DNA of 64,000 nt from Roseateles amylovorans (GCF_025398155.2 NZ_CP104562.2:6138001-6202000), one strand, 5' to 3'; shown: positions 1 through 8,836, counted from the stretch's first letter. The notes: generated from the sequence alone by a model not told the origin. A program made the numbers and translations.

Positions 1-541
1 CCTTGCAGTCCACAAGGCGAGCAGCCTCGATGGTGTCGTCGTCATCGAAGCGTTGGTTGTCGCCGATGCGCAGCACTGCAGCGGCGTCAGGTCCGGGTAG
101 GGAACGGCCGACGTCGGCCTGAGACTTCACCGTCAACTTGCTACCGCTGACCCAACCTTCGCCGCTGTACAGGCGCCGGGGTGGCTGACCCGTGAGGGCA
201 TCGTTGTCCTGCGCGTTGCGGATGAGGAACCAGCCGTTGCGCGCCCCGGCAACCTCGACCTCGATGCGGACGCCGTAGCCCGCCGAGGGTTCGACGAAGG
301 TCCGCGGAAGCTTCCCGAGCACCTTGGCGGATGCACTCGGCTCTGCGCGCACGTTGAGGCCGGCCGGATCGTTCTCGGCAACGAAGGCTCCGAACTTGCA
401 AGCGGTAATCGGGAGCGTTGTGTTCGCAACGGTCGTCGCGGCCTTGTTCTCGGAGGGAGCGCCAGCACAACTGGCAAGCGAAGCAAAGCCGGCCGTGGCG
501 AGAAGCAGGGCGACGTTACGCAGGAGGTGTTCAGTAGCCAT
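1..541 (-). CDS. SH3-like lipoprotein, 3' part cut by window edge
   Basis: The minus-strand reading frame from the ATG at 541-539 stays open to base 1, so the gene continues outside the window (180 codons seen). The first 25 residues form a lipoprotein signal ending in a lipobox LASC (Cys25). A bacterial SH3-like region follows (residues about 45-140, with NVRAEPSASAKVLGKL and NGWFLI typical of SH3b repeats). The start overlaps the last 11 bases of the upstream YkuD-like gene, which suggests translational coupling. Function is probably envelope binding; the specific ligand is unknown. Confidence 0.7.
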   Translation of the reverse strand, partial: MATEHLLRNVALLLATAGFASLASCAGAPSENKAATTVANTTLPITACKFGAFVAENDPAGLNVRAEPSASAKVLGKLPRTFVEPSAGYGVRIEVEVAGARNGWFLIRNAQDNDALTGQPPRRLYSGEGWVSGSKLTVKSQADVGRSLPGPDAAAVLRIGDNQRFDDDDTIEAARLVDCK

Positions 542-1478
542 CGACGAGGACGTAGTGGAACGACGACATCTGGCCCAGTGAGGCCAGGAAGCGGTAGTAG
601 AGATCATCCGGAATGGTCTGGCAGCCCGCGGACCAGGTGTTGCCTGAGGCCTGGGTGCCGCCCCGGTGGATGTACATCGTAGTCTGGGCGTTCTTCGTGT
701 CGATCCGATTGGGATCGAAGGCGTTGAATCGGCCATCGCCGTTGGTGTCGCGTTCGGCGGTTTGGGTGCGCGTGGCCTCGAAGGCGCGGCGCTTGACGTG
801 ACCTCGCGGCTTCTCCCCGAAGAAGTAGGTGCCTGCGCGGAGGCGGCCGATCTCGGCGATGCCGTCGCCATTCACGTCAAAGCCTTCGGTGTGTTTGAAG
901 CGCACGTTCTTGTAGCGGTCATCGAGACGACCATTGCCTACAGGAGAGGCGCGGTGGGCGTATTGGGCGCCAGGCTCGGTGCAGGCGGGGAAAACGCGAG
1001 CCGTACGCAGACCGTCCCCACCATTGAGCACAACGATGTGGTCGTCATAGACACCGAGGCCTTGATTGGCGAGCGTGGAAGTCTCACGGCGCAGGCCGAC
1101 GAGAATCATTCGGCCCTGTTGGAGGGCGTTGACGGCTGCGGCGGTGCCGCGCTGAAGGACGATGCCGGCGCAGTAGGCATAGGTCTGGCGCTGGGAGAGC
1201 AGAGGCAGGCGCGGGACGTAAGGTGCGCGCAGGCGATCGGCGTCCCACTCGGTGATGAGAGCTGTGCCATCGCGCCGCGTTCCGAGCACGGCCTTGGCTT
1301 GCCAATCGAGCTGTGCGGCGGCGAGGCGCCCGCCGATGTCGCGTTGGACTTCGGTCAGGCCTGCAGTATCGGCGCGCCACTGCTGCAGCGCTTCGTCCGG
1401 CGCGGCTGCGGCCCGCGAGGCAAAGGCACGGGCAAAGGATTCGAGATCAGGATCGATGGGGTTGATGGTGGCGCCCAT
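531..1478 (-). CDS. YkuD-like (L,D-transpeptidase-type) protein with EF-hand-like loops
   Basis: A 315-residue protein. The start at 1478 is chosen because an AGGAAA-type ribosome site lies just upstream and the reading frame further upstream has no family-like sequence. Near the C-terminus, IHRGG followed by SAGCQTIP resembles the His...Ser-x-Gly-Cys active-site arrangement of YkuD L,D-transpeptidases, with Cys as nucleophile. Two DxNGDG calcium-loop-like segments (DVNGDGIAE and DTNGDGRFN) precede it. I see no clear signal peptide. It overlaps the downstream SH3 lipoprotein gene, so the two may act together on peptidoglycan. The family call is moderate; a phage-type wall hydrolase is an alternative. 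Confidence 0.55.
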   Translation of the reverse strand: MGATINPIDPDLESFARAFASRAAAAPDEALQQWRADTAGLTEVQRDIGGRLAAAQLDWQAKAVLGTRRDGTALITEWDADRLRAPYVPRLPLLSQRQTYAYCAGIVLQRGTAAAVNALQQGRMILVGLRRETSTLANQGLGVYDDHIVVLNGGDGLRTARVFPACTEPGAQYAHRASPVGNGRLDDRYKNVRFKHTEGFDVNGDGIAEIGRLRAGTYFFGEKPRGHVKRRAFEATRTQTAERDTNGDGRFNAFDPNRIDTKNAQTTMYIHRGGTQASGNTWSAGCQTIPDDLYYRFLASLGQMSSFHYVLVDGY

Positions 1479-2123
1479 GGAATTTCCTGGAGACTTGCTT
1501 CGTTCGTTGCGAGCGAGCAGCACAGTCGATTCTGCACGGCAACCAGGGATGTGGAATGGTCGAAAGTCATCCTGGCAGGAGGAGGCCTCGACGCCCCGCG
1601 TCTCGGCTCCGATGCGATCTGCCTGCGCGCGGATCTGACGATGGGCTCGGCGCTGGCCAATCTGCGCGAACTGCTGGTGAGCAGCGCGTCGATGCTGTCC
1701 ATGCTCGCCGGGACTACCTGTTCGGCCGTGCGCCACATAGCTGTCGTTGAAGGCGGCCAGCCGCCGCCGCAGGTCGCAAATGGCCTTGCAGGCGACTTTC
1801 GGGCCCGCCCGAAGACCTGTGCACCCCCCCCGCCTCCCGGCGCCTCCCAGATGCACCCGTGAGGGCGCAACTTCTGCTGCAAAAGACTGGCGGCGGAGCG
1901 CGCGCGGCGGCGCCCTGCCCGCCCACCCCGCGTCCTTTCGTGTCAAAAAAGTTCAGGGATGAACGAACAAAGTTCAGAGATGAATGGTTTTCGACACGGG
2001 AGCCCTCCGAAAAGTTCAGAACTGAGTGAACAAAGTTCAGAACTGAATGGTTTTCGACAACTCCCGCCCGCATTCAGCCCGCACTCCGCGCGGAAGGTCC
2101 GTCCACCCCGTACCAACCCTCAC
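1479..2123. other. Gene-poor interval upstream of the GntR operon
   Basis: About 645 bases with no coding region that I can support. Frames are open in several directions, as expected at this GC content, but the translations resemble no family. The right part holds the pair of 49-bp direct repeats described separately, and the promoter of the GntR gene follows. Confidence 0.5.
1947..2058. repeat. Pair of 49-bp direct repeats
   Basis: Two copies at 1947-1995 and 2010-2058 (period 63, 42 of 49 bases identical). Each copy is itself a doublet of AAAGTTCAG...TGA followed by GGTTTTCGAC. The second copy contains TTCAG-AA-CTGAA inverted arms twice; in the first copy these are broken. They are non-coding and lie 66-115 bp upstream of the GntR promoter. 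They could be a dispersed genomic repeat or a binding-site array. Confidence 0.85.
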
Positions 2124-2162
2124 TTGACGCCGTCCACCCAGCTGTATTACTGTACTAGTACA
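2124..2162 (+). promoter_or_regulatory. Promoter and palindromic operator of the GntR/ABC operon
   Basis: TTGACG at 2124-2129 is a good -35 element. A TATTAC or TACTGT -10-like sequence lies 15-19 bp downstream. A perfect 12-bp palindrome TGTACTAGTACA (2151-2162) overlaps or follows the -10 and ends 13 bp before the start codon. YtrA-type GntR proteins bind short GTAC-type palindromes at their own promoters, so autorepression is likely. Confidence 0.7.
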
Positions 2163-2175
2163 CGCTGTATCACCC

Positions 2176-2577
2176 ATGGACACCGACCTCTTCTTCACCA
2201 TCACCCCCGGTTCCACCGAGCCGATCTATCGGCAGTTGGTCGACCAACTGCGCCGCCGGGTCGCGAGCGGACAGCTGGTGGCGGGCCAGGAGATCCCGTC
2301 GGTGCGGGAGCTGGCGCAGGCGCTGGCCGTCAATCCGATGACCGTCTCCAAGGCCTTCGGACAGATGGAGGCCGAAGGTCTTGTGGAACGCCGCCGCGGG
2401 CTGCCCATGGTGGTCGCGGCCCGGCATCAGAAAGCCATGGGCACCCGAACCCGTGTGGAGCTGTTGCGGCCCACGCTGGAGAAGGCCGCCGCCGAGGCGC
2501 ATCAGTTGGAGCTGCCGCCCGACCAGGTGCTGGCGCTGTTCAAGACTTTGTTGCAGGACACGGGAGACACACCATGA
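2176..2577 (+). CDS. GntR-family regulator, YtrA subfamily
   Basis: A 133-residue protein with an N-terminal winged helix (PIYRQLVDQLRRR, then SVRELAQALAVNPMTVSKAF) and a short C-terminal helical region. This is the length and layout of the YtrA subfamily, which lacks a large ligand domain. These regulators usually control an adjacent ABC transporter operon. Here the stop codon overlaps the ATG of the ABC ATPase gene (ATGA), so the two are translationally coupled. The palindrome just upstream is the probable self-operator. The inducer is unknown; cell-wall antibiotics are typical for the subfamily. Confidence 0.9.
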   Translation: MDTDLFFTITPGSTEPIYRQLVDQLRRRVASGQLVAGQEIPSVRELAQALAVNPMTVSKAFGQMEAEGLVERRRGLPMVVAARHQKAMGTRTRVELLRPTLEKAAAEAHQLELPPDQVLALFKTLLQDTGDTP

Positions 2578-3521
2578 CGCAGACCCTGGCCCTTGAGACG
2601 GCCCCACAAGACGTCGGCACCCCCACCCTCGGCGCACTGCCGGTTCGGGCGAGCGGCCTGTATCTGCACTTCGACGGCCAGCCCGCCGTACTCGACGGGC
2701 TGGACTGGACGCTGCAGCCCGGCCAGGTGGTCGGCCTGCTCGGCCGCAACGGCGCGGGCAAGACCACCCTGCTCGAAACCCTGCTGGGCCTTCGAGAGCC
2801 TCAGCGAGGCAAGGTGCAACTGTTCGGCCAGCCCGCCTTGTCCCCCGACGATGCCCTGCGTGCCCGGCTCGGCTACGTGCCGCAGCAATCCGATCTGTTC
2901 GACGAATTCACCGCCGACCAGCTGCTGCGCTACTTCCGCAGCTTCTATCCCACCTGGAACGAGTCCAAGGTCGAAGGCCTGCTCTCCCGCTGGGACCTGC
3001 CTCGCCACCGAGCCATCGGCAAGATGTCCCAGGGACAGCAGCAGCGACTGTCGATCGTGCGCGCCCTTGCGCATGATCCAGACCTGCTGGTGCTGGATGA
3101 GCCCGTGGCCAGCCTCGATCCCGCCGGCCGGCGCGATTTCCTGCGCGAACTGGTCGAGCAGGTGCTCGACCGCGGCACCACCGTGCTCTTCTCCACCCAC
3201 ATCCTGTCGGACCTGGAACGCGTGGCCTTCAACATCGCCTTCCTCAGCGGCGGGCGCATCGCGCTGCAGGCGCCACAGGACGAGCTGTCGGAACAGGTGC
3301 GCTTGCTGATCGGCGACGAAACCGCGCTGAAGGCCTTCGTCGACACCCATCGGGGCCAGGTCTTGCGGCGTCGCGCACCGGGCGACAAGACCGGCGTGCA
3401 GACCGCCCTTCAGTCCCGTTGGCTGGTGCGCTTCGCCGGCGACTCGATGCCTGCTTCCGACGCCCAGGTCCGCTGCGAAACCCTCGGGCTGGAGGATCTG
3501 TTCGTGGAGCTGACGCAATGA
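2574..3521 (+). CDS. ABC transporter ATP-binding protein
   Basis: A 315-residue nucleotide-binding subunit. Walker A is GRNGAGKTT (about residues 57-65), the signature is MSQGQQQRLS, and Walker B is LLVLDEPVASLDP followed by the switch His in FSTHIL. The C-terminal 80 residues are an extension beyond the core ATPase, as in YtrB/bacitracin-type exporters. The start overlaps the regulator stop and the end overlaps the permease start, giving a tight three-gene operon. It powers the membrane subunit encoded next; the substrate is not evident. Confidence 0.93.
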   Translation: MTQTLALETAPQDVGTPTLGALPVRASGLYLHFDGQPAVLDGLDWTLQPGQVVGLLGRNGAGKTTLLETLLGLREPQRGKVQLFGQPALSPDDALRARLGYVPQQSDLFDEFTADQLLRYFRSFYPTWNESKVEGLLSRWDLPRHRAIGKMSQGQQQRLSIVRALAHDPDLLVLDEPVASLDPAGRRDFLRELVEQVLDRGTTVLFSTHILSDLERVAFNIAFLSGGRIALQAPQDELSEQVRLLIGDETALKAFVDTHRGQVLRRRAPGDKTGVQTALQSRWLVRFAGDSMPASDAQVRCETLGLEDLFVELTQ

Positions 3522-5008
3522 GCGCCACCTTGGCCGCGCCGCGCCCGGCCGGCGGACATGCGCAGATCCTGGGCGCGGTGGGTCGCAAGTTCAAGATGTT
3601 CTTCATCATCGCGGTGCCGGTGGCCTTGATCGCGATGGTGTTGACCTTCACCTTCGGGGGCTGGGACATGACGGCCAAGGCGATGCCGTCGCTCCTGGCC
3701 TTCAGCCTGATCTTCGTCTGGTGGTCCGCGTTCATGGCGCTGCAGGCGCAGAACCACCCGATCGCTGCCCGCCTGGTGCCGGGGCAGTTGCGGCAGCTGC
3801 GCGAGGTGGCTGTCGGACTGTTCCTCGGTTTGGCGTTGACGGCCGGGGCGCTGATGTCCCTCGTCGACGGCAGCTTCCTGTTGTGGGCGATCGTGGGCGG
3901 AGCGGCCTGCTTCGCGCTGTCGATCCTGACGCGTTGGCCGCTGCTGTGGACGCTGGTGTGGGTGGTGCCGTCGACCGCCGGCATCTGGCTCAAATCCCCC
4001 GCCTGGCGGATGGTCGTGGCCGTGATGCAGGGCTGGCATGAACGCCAGCCGGTGACGCAGGCGGCACTGGCCTTGGGCCTGATGGGCTTCATGCTCTGGC
4101 GTCTGTTCCAGTCCGGCGGACCGACCCACGGCCAGCAGTACCTGCGTGCTCAGGCCATGCGCCAGGCCATGAAGGAACACGCGTTCGGTGGCCGCGTGAC
4201 CAACCTGTTCCCTGAGGGCCGACTGGCGCTGTTCTTCCGCCATTTGTTCTGCTGGCTGCGGGTGATCTGGCGTGAGCATCTGGTGCGCCGCGCCACATCG
4301 ACCCCCCGCTCCGCATTGGCCAGAGCCGAATTGGTGGCCAATCCCGGTACGCACTGGAGCATGGTCATCGGCACTTCACTGGTGATCATTGCCGGCGTGC
4401 TGATCGCCTTCGCGGTGGGATTCGCGATCACGGGGGACCGCGGCCACATCGGCCTGCGCAATGCAGTCAGCGGCTTTGCCTTCGGGGTGATGAGCATGTT
4501 GATCAACCCGGTCATGGCCACACCGTCGGCGCTCTACAAACGGCGCCGCGAACAGGCCCTGTTGCTGCTGTTGCCCGGAATGCCGCGCGGCGAAGCGCTC
4601 AATCGCGGTCTGGCTCGACGCCAGTTCCTTCAGTTCCTGGGTTGCTGGGGCTTCGGCCTGTCATTGATCGTCGGTCTGCAAGTGGCCATGGACCTGCAAA
4701 GCGCCGGATCCAGCAGCACAACGCTGTTCTCGATGGGGCTGAACTACTCGACCATCGCCTTGCCCGCCGGCCTGCTGCTGTGGCGCGACTGGTCACGCCA
4801 GGGCGAGCCCAACGGCTCCCACATGGCCTTGCTGGTGATGGGGCTGGTCGCCTGCATGCTGGGTCTCGGCGTCCTGGTGTCCAAGCTGGACATCTCGCCG
4901 TGGCTGTTCATGGGCATCTCCGTGGCGCTGACCGCCGTCGGCATCGTCGTTCGCTGGCGTCGCGTGGTGACCCGCCCGACCTTCTGGCCGGTCGGACGCT
5001 GGAGCTGA
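3518..5008 (+). CDS. ABC transporter membrane subunit
   Basis: A 496-residue polytopic membrane protein with about ten hydrophobic segments (for example FFIIAVPVALIAMVLTFTFG near the start and ALLVMGLVACMLGLGVLV near the end). It has no ATPase motifs. The start ATG overlaps the ATPase stop codon. Its place as third gene after a YtrA regulator and an ATPase identifies it as the permease of an exporter. It resembles no characterised permease closely enough to name a substrate. Confidence 0.85.
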   Translation: MSATLAAPRPAGGHAQILGAVGRKFKMFFIIAVPVALIAMVLTFTFGGWDMTAKAMPSLLAFSLIFVWWSAFMALQAQNHPIAARLVPGQLRQLREVAVGLFLGLALTAGALMSLVDGSFLLWAIVGGAACFALSILTRWPLLWTLVWVVPSTAGIWLKSPAWRMVVAVMQGWHERQPVTQAALALGLMGFMLWRLFQSGGPTHGQQYLRAQAMRQAMKEHAFGGRVTNLFPEGRLALFFRHLFCWLRVIWREHLVRRATSTPRSALARAELVANPGTHWSMVIGTSLVIIAGVLIAFAVGFAITGDRGHIGLRNAVSGFAFGVMSMLINPVMATPSALYKRRREQALLLLLPGMPRGEALNRGLARRQFLQFLGCWGFGLSLIVGLQVAMDLQSAGSSSTTLFSMGLNYSTIALPAGLLLWRDWSRQGEPNGSHMALLVMGLVACMLGLGVLVSKLDISPWLFMGISVALTAVGIVVRWRRVVTRPTFWPVGRWS

Positions 5009-5082
5009 CCGCCACCGGGTGATGGACATGTGACGAATGGGTGATCGGTGAGCGATGGCCGCTCGATGCGCGCGTCATCAGC

Positions 5083-5105
5083 GTCATCAGCGTCATCAGC
5101 GTCAA
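5083..5105 (+). repeat. Short CGTCATCAG tandem repeat
   Basis: A 9-bp unit CGTCATCAG is repeated about three times between two converging genes, the ABC permease and the flavin reductase. It has no evident terminator shape and is probably neutral simple-sequence DNA. Confidence 0.6.
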
Positions 5106-5196
5106 ACGCGCTTCACCTCGCGTCTGAAGGCCATGGAGACGGCACCCCGCTGGCCAGGCCACCGCATCGCCCTGACGGACGAGGCGGCCAGCGGCA

Positions 5197-5754
5197 TCAG
5201 ATCGGCAGCTCGGTGTAGTAGCGGCCGCCGTGGAAGATCAACGGCTGCGCATCGGGCACGCGGCTGCAGGCTTCGACCTCGCCGACGAAGATGACATGGT
5301 CGCCTTCCTCATACTGGCTGCGGTTGGCGCATTCGAAGACCGCCGCGCAGCCCTCCAGCACCGGCGCACCGCCACAGCCTTCGCGCCAGCGCACGCCGGC
5401 GAAGCGGTCGATGTCGCGGGTGGCGAAGCGCTGGGCCAGGTCCTTCTGGTCCGCCGCCAGGATGTTGATCGCGTAATGCGAGCCGCGGCTGAACACCGGC
5501 ATCGAGCCGGCACGCTGCGCCAGGCTCCACAGCACCAGCGGCGGCGACAGGGACACCGAGTTGAAGGAATTGGCGGTCAATCCGACCAGCGTGCCGTCCT
5601 GCGCGCGCGCGGTGACGATGGTGACACCGGTGGCGAACATGCCCAGCGCGGCGCGGAACTGCTGCGGATCGAACGCGGCGGGGCAGGCCGACTCGGCGGG
5701 ATCGATCGTCAACCCGGTAAGGGAGGCGGACGGAGGGGAGGACGGCTGGGACAT
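5197..5754 (-). CDS. Flavin reductase family protein
   Basis: A 185-residue FMN-binding split-barrel protein of the flavin reductase-like family. The N-terminal segment FRAALGMFATGVTIVTA and the following GLTANSFNSVSLSPPLVLWSL are hallmark FMN-binding sequences, and HYAINILA and GVRWREG follow in the expected order. Such proteins reduce FMN or FAD with NAD(P)H for a two-component monooxygenase. No oxygenase gene lies next to it, so its partner is unknown. It is divergent from the M48 protease gene. Confidence 0.88.
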   Translation of the reverse strand: MSQPSSPPSASLTGLTIDPAESACPAAFDPQQFRAALGMFATGVTIVTARAQDGTLVGLTANSFNSVSLSPPLVLWSLAQRAGSMPVFSRGSHYAINILAADQKDLAQRFATRDIDRFAGVRWREGCGGAPVLEGCAAVFECANRSQYEEGDHVIFVGEVEACSRVPDAQPLIFHGGRYYTELPI

Positions 5755-5952
5755 GGTGGACGCGATTGTCACCTGCCTTCGAAGTCCCTGCGCCATGCCC
5801 CGGAACCCTTGAAGCGCCTGGGGCGGACCTTCTGCACGTGATGCATCCTTGCCATGGGGCCCTGCATGCCTGCCGTGGGCCACGAAGCGGTCCACCCGAA
5901 TCGGTGTGGGGGGTTCGCGGGGTGTGCCGCGCAGCCTCCCTAGAATCACCGC

Positions 5953-6915
5953 ATGGATGAAGTCGATTTCCACCCCGACGGCGAGCCGATCCTGAGCTCG
6001 GCCCCCACCCGCGGTTTCGGCCGCTGTGACGACTGCGGCTGCGGCGCCGCCGCGGATGCGCCCGCTGGCGGGCCACGCCTGTCGCGTCGCCTGTTCACCG
6101 GCCTGCTGGGTGCAGCGGGCGGCGCGGCGGTCGTACCGGCCTGGGCGCGCGATGGCGTCGAGGTCGGCAAGCAAAGCTGGACCACCCGCCTGATCCCGCC
6201 GGAGCAGATCGAAGCCGCCGGTCAGCAGCAATACGCGCAGATGATGAAGCAGGCCCAGCAGCAACGCGCGCTGGCGCCCGCCAACGACCCGCAGTTGCGA
6301 CGCCTGCGCTTCATCGCTCAACGCATCATCCCGCTGACCAACAGCTGGAACGCCCGCGCGCAGCAATGGCAGTGGGAGGTGAACCTGCTGGGCAGCAAGG
6401 AGATCAACGCCTTCTGCATGCCCGGCGGCAAGATCGCCTTCTACTACGGCATCCTCAAGACCCTGCAGCTGACCGACGACGAGGTCGCCATCGTCATGGG
6501 TCACGAAATCGCCCACGCGCTGCGCGAGCACGCCCGCGAACGCATGGGCAAGACCATGGCCACCAACGGCGCCATCGAGCTGGGGGCCGCGATCTTCGGC
6601 CTGGGCAACATGGGCCGCTCGATCGCCGGCATCGGCGGACAGCTGCTGTCACTGCGCTTCAGCCGGGAAGATGAATCCGAGGCCGACCTGGTGGGCATGG
6701 AGCTGGCGGCCCGCGCCGGCTACAACCCCGAGGCCGGCGTCTCGCTGTGGGAAAAGATGGGCCGTGCCGCCAAGGGCGCCCCGCCGCAGATGCTGTCCAC
6801 CCACCCGGCCGGGCCGACACGCATCCAGGACATCCGCGCCAATCTGCCCAAGGTCGAGGGCCTGTACCAACGCGCCGCCAAACCCACCGAGCGCTTCAGC
6901 GCGCCGGCCGCCTGA
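5953..6915 (+). CDS. M48-family zinc metalloprotease, Tat-exported
   Basis: A 320-residue protein. The zinc motif HEIAHALREH (HExxH) lies in the middle, and the downstream Glu ligand is in EDESEADLVGMELAARAGY, as in the BepA/LoiP branch of family M48. A twin-arginine signal (SRRLFTGLLG followed by a hydrophobic stretch and AWA) begins only at about residue 40. It is preceded by an unusual Cys-rich segment, CDDCGCG, which could bind metal or be a start-site extension. Likely a periplasmic quality-control protease. Confidence 0.88.
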   Translation: MDEVDFHPDGEPILSSAPTRGFGRCDDCGCGAAADAPAGGPRLSRRLFTGLLGAAGGAAVVPAWARDGVEVGKQSWTTRLIPPEQIEAAGQQQYAQMMKQAQQQRALAPANDPQLRRLRFIAQRIIPLTNSWNARAQQWQWEVNLLGSKEINAFCMPGGKIAFYYGILKTLQLTDDEVAIVMGHEIAHALREHARERMGKTMATNGAIELGAAIFGLGNMGRSIAGIGGQLLSLRFSREDESEADLVGMELAARAGYNPEAGVSLWEKMGRAAKGAPPQMLSTHPAGPTRIQDIRANLPKVEGLYQRAAKPTERFSAPAA

Positions 6916-6927
6916 GCGTCGGCGCGC

Positions 6928-7575
6928 TCACCCCCACCGGCCACGCACGAACGGATTGCTGCGGCGTTCCTCGCCGAAGTGGCTCTCGGGACCGTGGCCG
7001 GGAATGAACACGGTGTCGTCGCCCATGGGCCAGAGCCGCTCGGTGATCGATCGGATCAGCGTGGCGTGGTCCCCGCCGGGGAAATCGGTGCGCCCGATGC
7101 TGCCGGCAAACAGCACGTCGCCCACGAAGCAGCGCTTCGCACTGGCGGAGTGGAAGACCACATGCCCGGGGGTGTGGCCAGGGCAGTGCCGCACTGTCAG
7201 GGACTCGTGGCCGATCTGCACCTCGTCACCATCCTCCAGCCAGCGGGTGGGGGTGAACATCTCGGCGGGCGGGAAGCCGAACATCGCCGACTGCTGAGGC
7301 AGCGAGGTGATCCAGAACTGGTCGCCGGTATGCGGCCCGATGATCGGCAGGCCCTGCTCGCGAGCCAGCTGACCTGCGCCGCCGGCGTGATCGATGTGGG
7401 CATGGGTCAGCCAGATGGCCTTGAGCGTGAGGCCCAACGAGTCGGCGGCGGCGACCAGACGCGCCACTTCACCACCCGGATCGATGACGGCCGCCTCCTT
7501 GGTGACATCGCACCAGACCAGCGAGCAGTTTTGTTGGAAGGCGGTGACAGGGAGGGTGCGGTAGTGGAGAGGCAT
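6928..7575 (-). CDS. MBL-fold hydrolase, glyoxalase-II-like
   Basis: A 215-residue metallo-beta-lactamase-fold protein. The di-metal motif THAHIDHAGG (HxHxDH) is followed by His in CPGHTPGH, Asp in FVGDVLF and a final His in FIPGHGPES. The short length and GRTDFPGG loop fit the YcbL-type hydroxyacylglutathione hydrolase-like group. The ATG at 7575 is chosen because the protein then begins with the usual first beta strand (FQQNCSLVWCD). Converges with the M48 gene with only 12 bases between stops. Confidence 0.9.
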   Translation of the reverse strand: MPLHYRTLPVTAFQQNCSLVWCDVTKEAAVIDPGGEVARLVAAADSLGLTLKAIWLTHAHIDHAGGAGQLAREQGLPIIGPHTGDQFWITSLPQQSAMFGFPPAEMFTPTRWLEDGDEVQIGHESLTVRHCPGHTPGHVVFHSASAKRCFVGDVLFAGSIGRTDFPGGDHATLIRSITERLWPMGDDTVFIPGHGPESHFGEERRSNPFVRGRWG

Positions 7576-7977
7576 GAGGTCGATGGTTCTGCGGAAAGAC
7601 AAAAGCTGCCGCGGCAGCACCGGAAGATGCGCGACTCTGCAGGCGGCACGACGGACTGCTTGTGCGCTCGGGCCGGACCGGCGATTTTCTCGCGATCGGC
7701 CCCACCGGGTCTGAATTGGTCCCAACCGCCGACCGTCGATGATCGGACGGTCGTGCAGCCGCACCCGACAGGTTCAGCAGAACGCCCGCCAACCGGGGTG
7801 GCTTTGATTCGCGAAGGGCCTCAATGCGCCCCCAGCAGTCGTCGCCTTAGCAGGAGCGATGACAAGGATCTGCAACGCATCGGGCCGCCCGATGCGGGCG
7901 TCATACGGAACTTCCCTAGGACAATTCGTCCACCGCGCGACGAGGGCAATTTGCGCCCGGGCTCGTACACTCCCGCC
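7576..7977. other. Non-coding interval with two inverted repeats
   Basis: About 400 bases between divergent genes with no supportable coding region. It contains perfect inverted repeats at 7730-7753 (CGACCGTC / GACGGTCG, 8-base gap) and 7877-7895 (GCATCGGG / CCCGATGC, 3-base gap). Neither is followed by a T tract, so they are better regarded as possible regulator sites for the metal-handling cluster than as terminators. Confidence 0.45.
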
Positions 7978-8385
7978 ATGTCCGCTTTACGGCCCTTCGT
8001 CAACCGCTTGGTCTGGATCGTGTCCCTCGCGATCTTGACCAGCGCACTGCTGCCGCTGCTGTCGCACCTTGCGTTGCCGCGGGATACGGCGGTGTGGGCG
8101 GAGGTCTGCACGGTCACTGGCGCGAAGTTCGTCCGCTTGGATGTGGACCGGTCTGAAGACCTCGCGCCGGCGTCCGATTCGGACAAGCGCCACACGGCGT
8201 CGATGATGGAGCGTTGCACCTACTGTGCCATCCATACGGCGGTTCCCTACTTGCCGCCCGCACCGCTGAACTGGCGGTTGAACGAGTCGCTCAGCTTCGC
8301 GCTGCCGCGGCTCTTCTATCTCGCACCACGCCCGCTGTTCGCCTGGGCCGGTGCACTCGCACGCGCCCCTCCCGTCGCGGCCTGA
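7978..8385 (+). CDS. DUF2946-type exported protein
   Basis: A 135-residue protein with an N-terminal hydrophobic segment (WIVSLAILTSALLPLLSHLA) and a downstream CTYCAIHT motif. This CxxC-containing segment is typical of small DUF2946 proteins found beside copper and TonB genes. The Cys/His cluster could bind copper. It is the first gene of a plus-strand series with SCO, PCu(A)C and TonB receptor genes, which supports a metal-related role. The biochemical function of the family is not established. Confidence 0.75.
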   Translation: MSALRPFVNRLVWIVSLAILTSALLPLLSHLALPRDTAVWAEVCTVTGAKFVRLDVDRSEDLAPASDSDKRHTASMMERCTYCAIHTAVPYLPPAPLNWRLNESLSFALPRLFYLAPRPLFAWAGALARAPPVAA

Positions 8386-8575
8386 TCCACTCCGTTGACT
8401 GACCCGCTCGGCGACCACTGCGTCGCTGCGGCGCAGACACGCTCACGGAGTCGACGTGCGGTGCGCCTTCATTCGGCACGCCGCTCTGCTGCAATCTGCC
8501 GTCCGGCCTTTGCGCGCGCTCCTCCCGGAGCCGTCAATTGCGCCCGGAACGGCTCCGTTTGATGGAGGAGTCTTC

Positions 8576-8836
8576 ATGACTCGATCCGACTTCGCCCGCC
8601 TGGGCGCTCACCTCGTGCTGGGGTTGAGCCTGGGCTTGGCCCTGCTGCTCATGGTCCTGAGCGTGCGGCTCCTGGCGACCCCACGTGCCGCCGATCCATT
8701 TCAGCCCCAGCGGGCCATCCCTGCGTCCTTGCAGGGTCCGAACCGTGATTGCCACTGTTCGCCGGTATCCGACCCGCATCCGCCGGCGCTGAGGCTGATC
8801 ACGATGCCTAGCCACCAGGTCGGGAGGCCGACATGA
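8576..8836 (+). CDS. Small single-span membrane protein
   Basis: An 86-residue protein whose start has a strong GGAGG ribosome site. One transmembrane helix (LVLGLSLGLALLLMVLSV) is followed by a short tail containing CHC and several prolines. The last codons overlap the ATG of the SCO gene (ATGA), so it is translationally coupled to a copper-delivery gene. I do not recognise a family. The CHC motif suggests, but does not prove, metal binding. Confidence 0.6.
   Translation: MTRSDFARLGAHLVLGLSLGLALLLMVLSVRLLATPRAADPFQPQRAIPASLQGPNRDCHCSPVSDPHPPALRLITMPSHQVGRPT

Noticed and set aside
666..1862. Long plus-strand open frame opposite the YkuD-like gene
   Set aside because: It is antisense to a gene with recognisable motifs and a ribosome site; the translation has no family-like sequence. 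High GC gives long open frames by chance.
1479..1946. N-terminal extension of the YkuD-like gene
   Set aside because: Upstream residues look random and a good ribosome site precedes the ATG at 1478.
5083..5105. CRISPR-like repeats
   Set aside because: The 9-bp units have no spacers and no palindromic repeat; no cas genes are present. No CRISPR array was seen elsewhere in the window.
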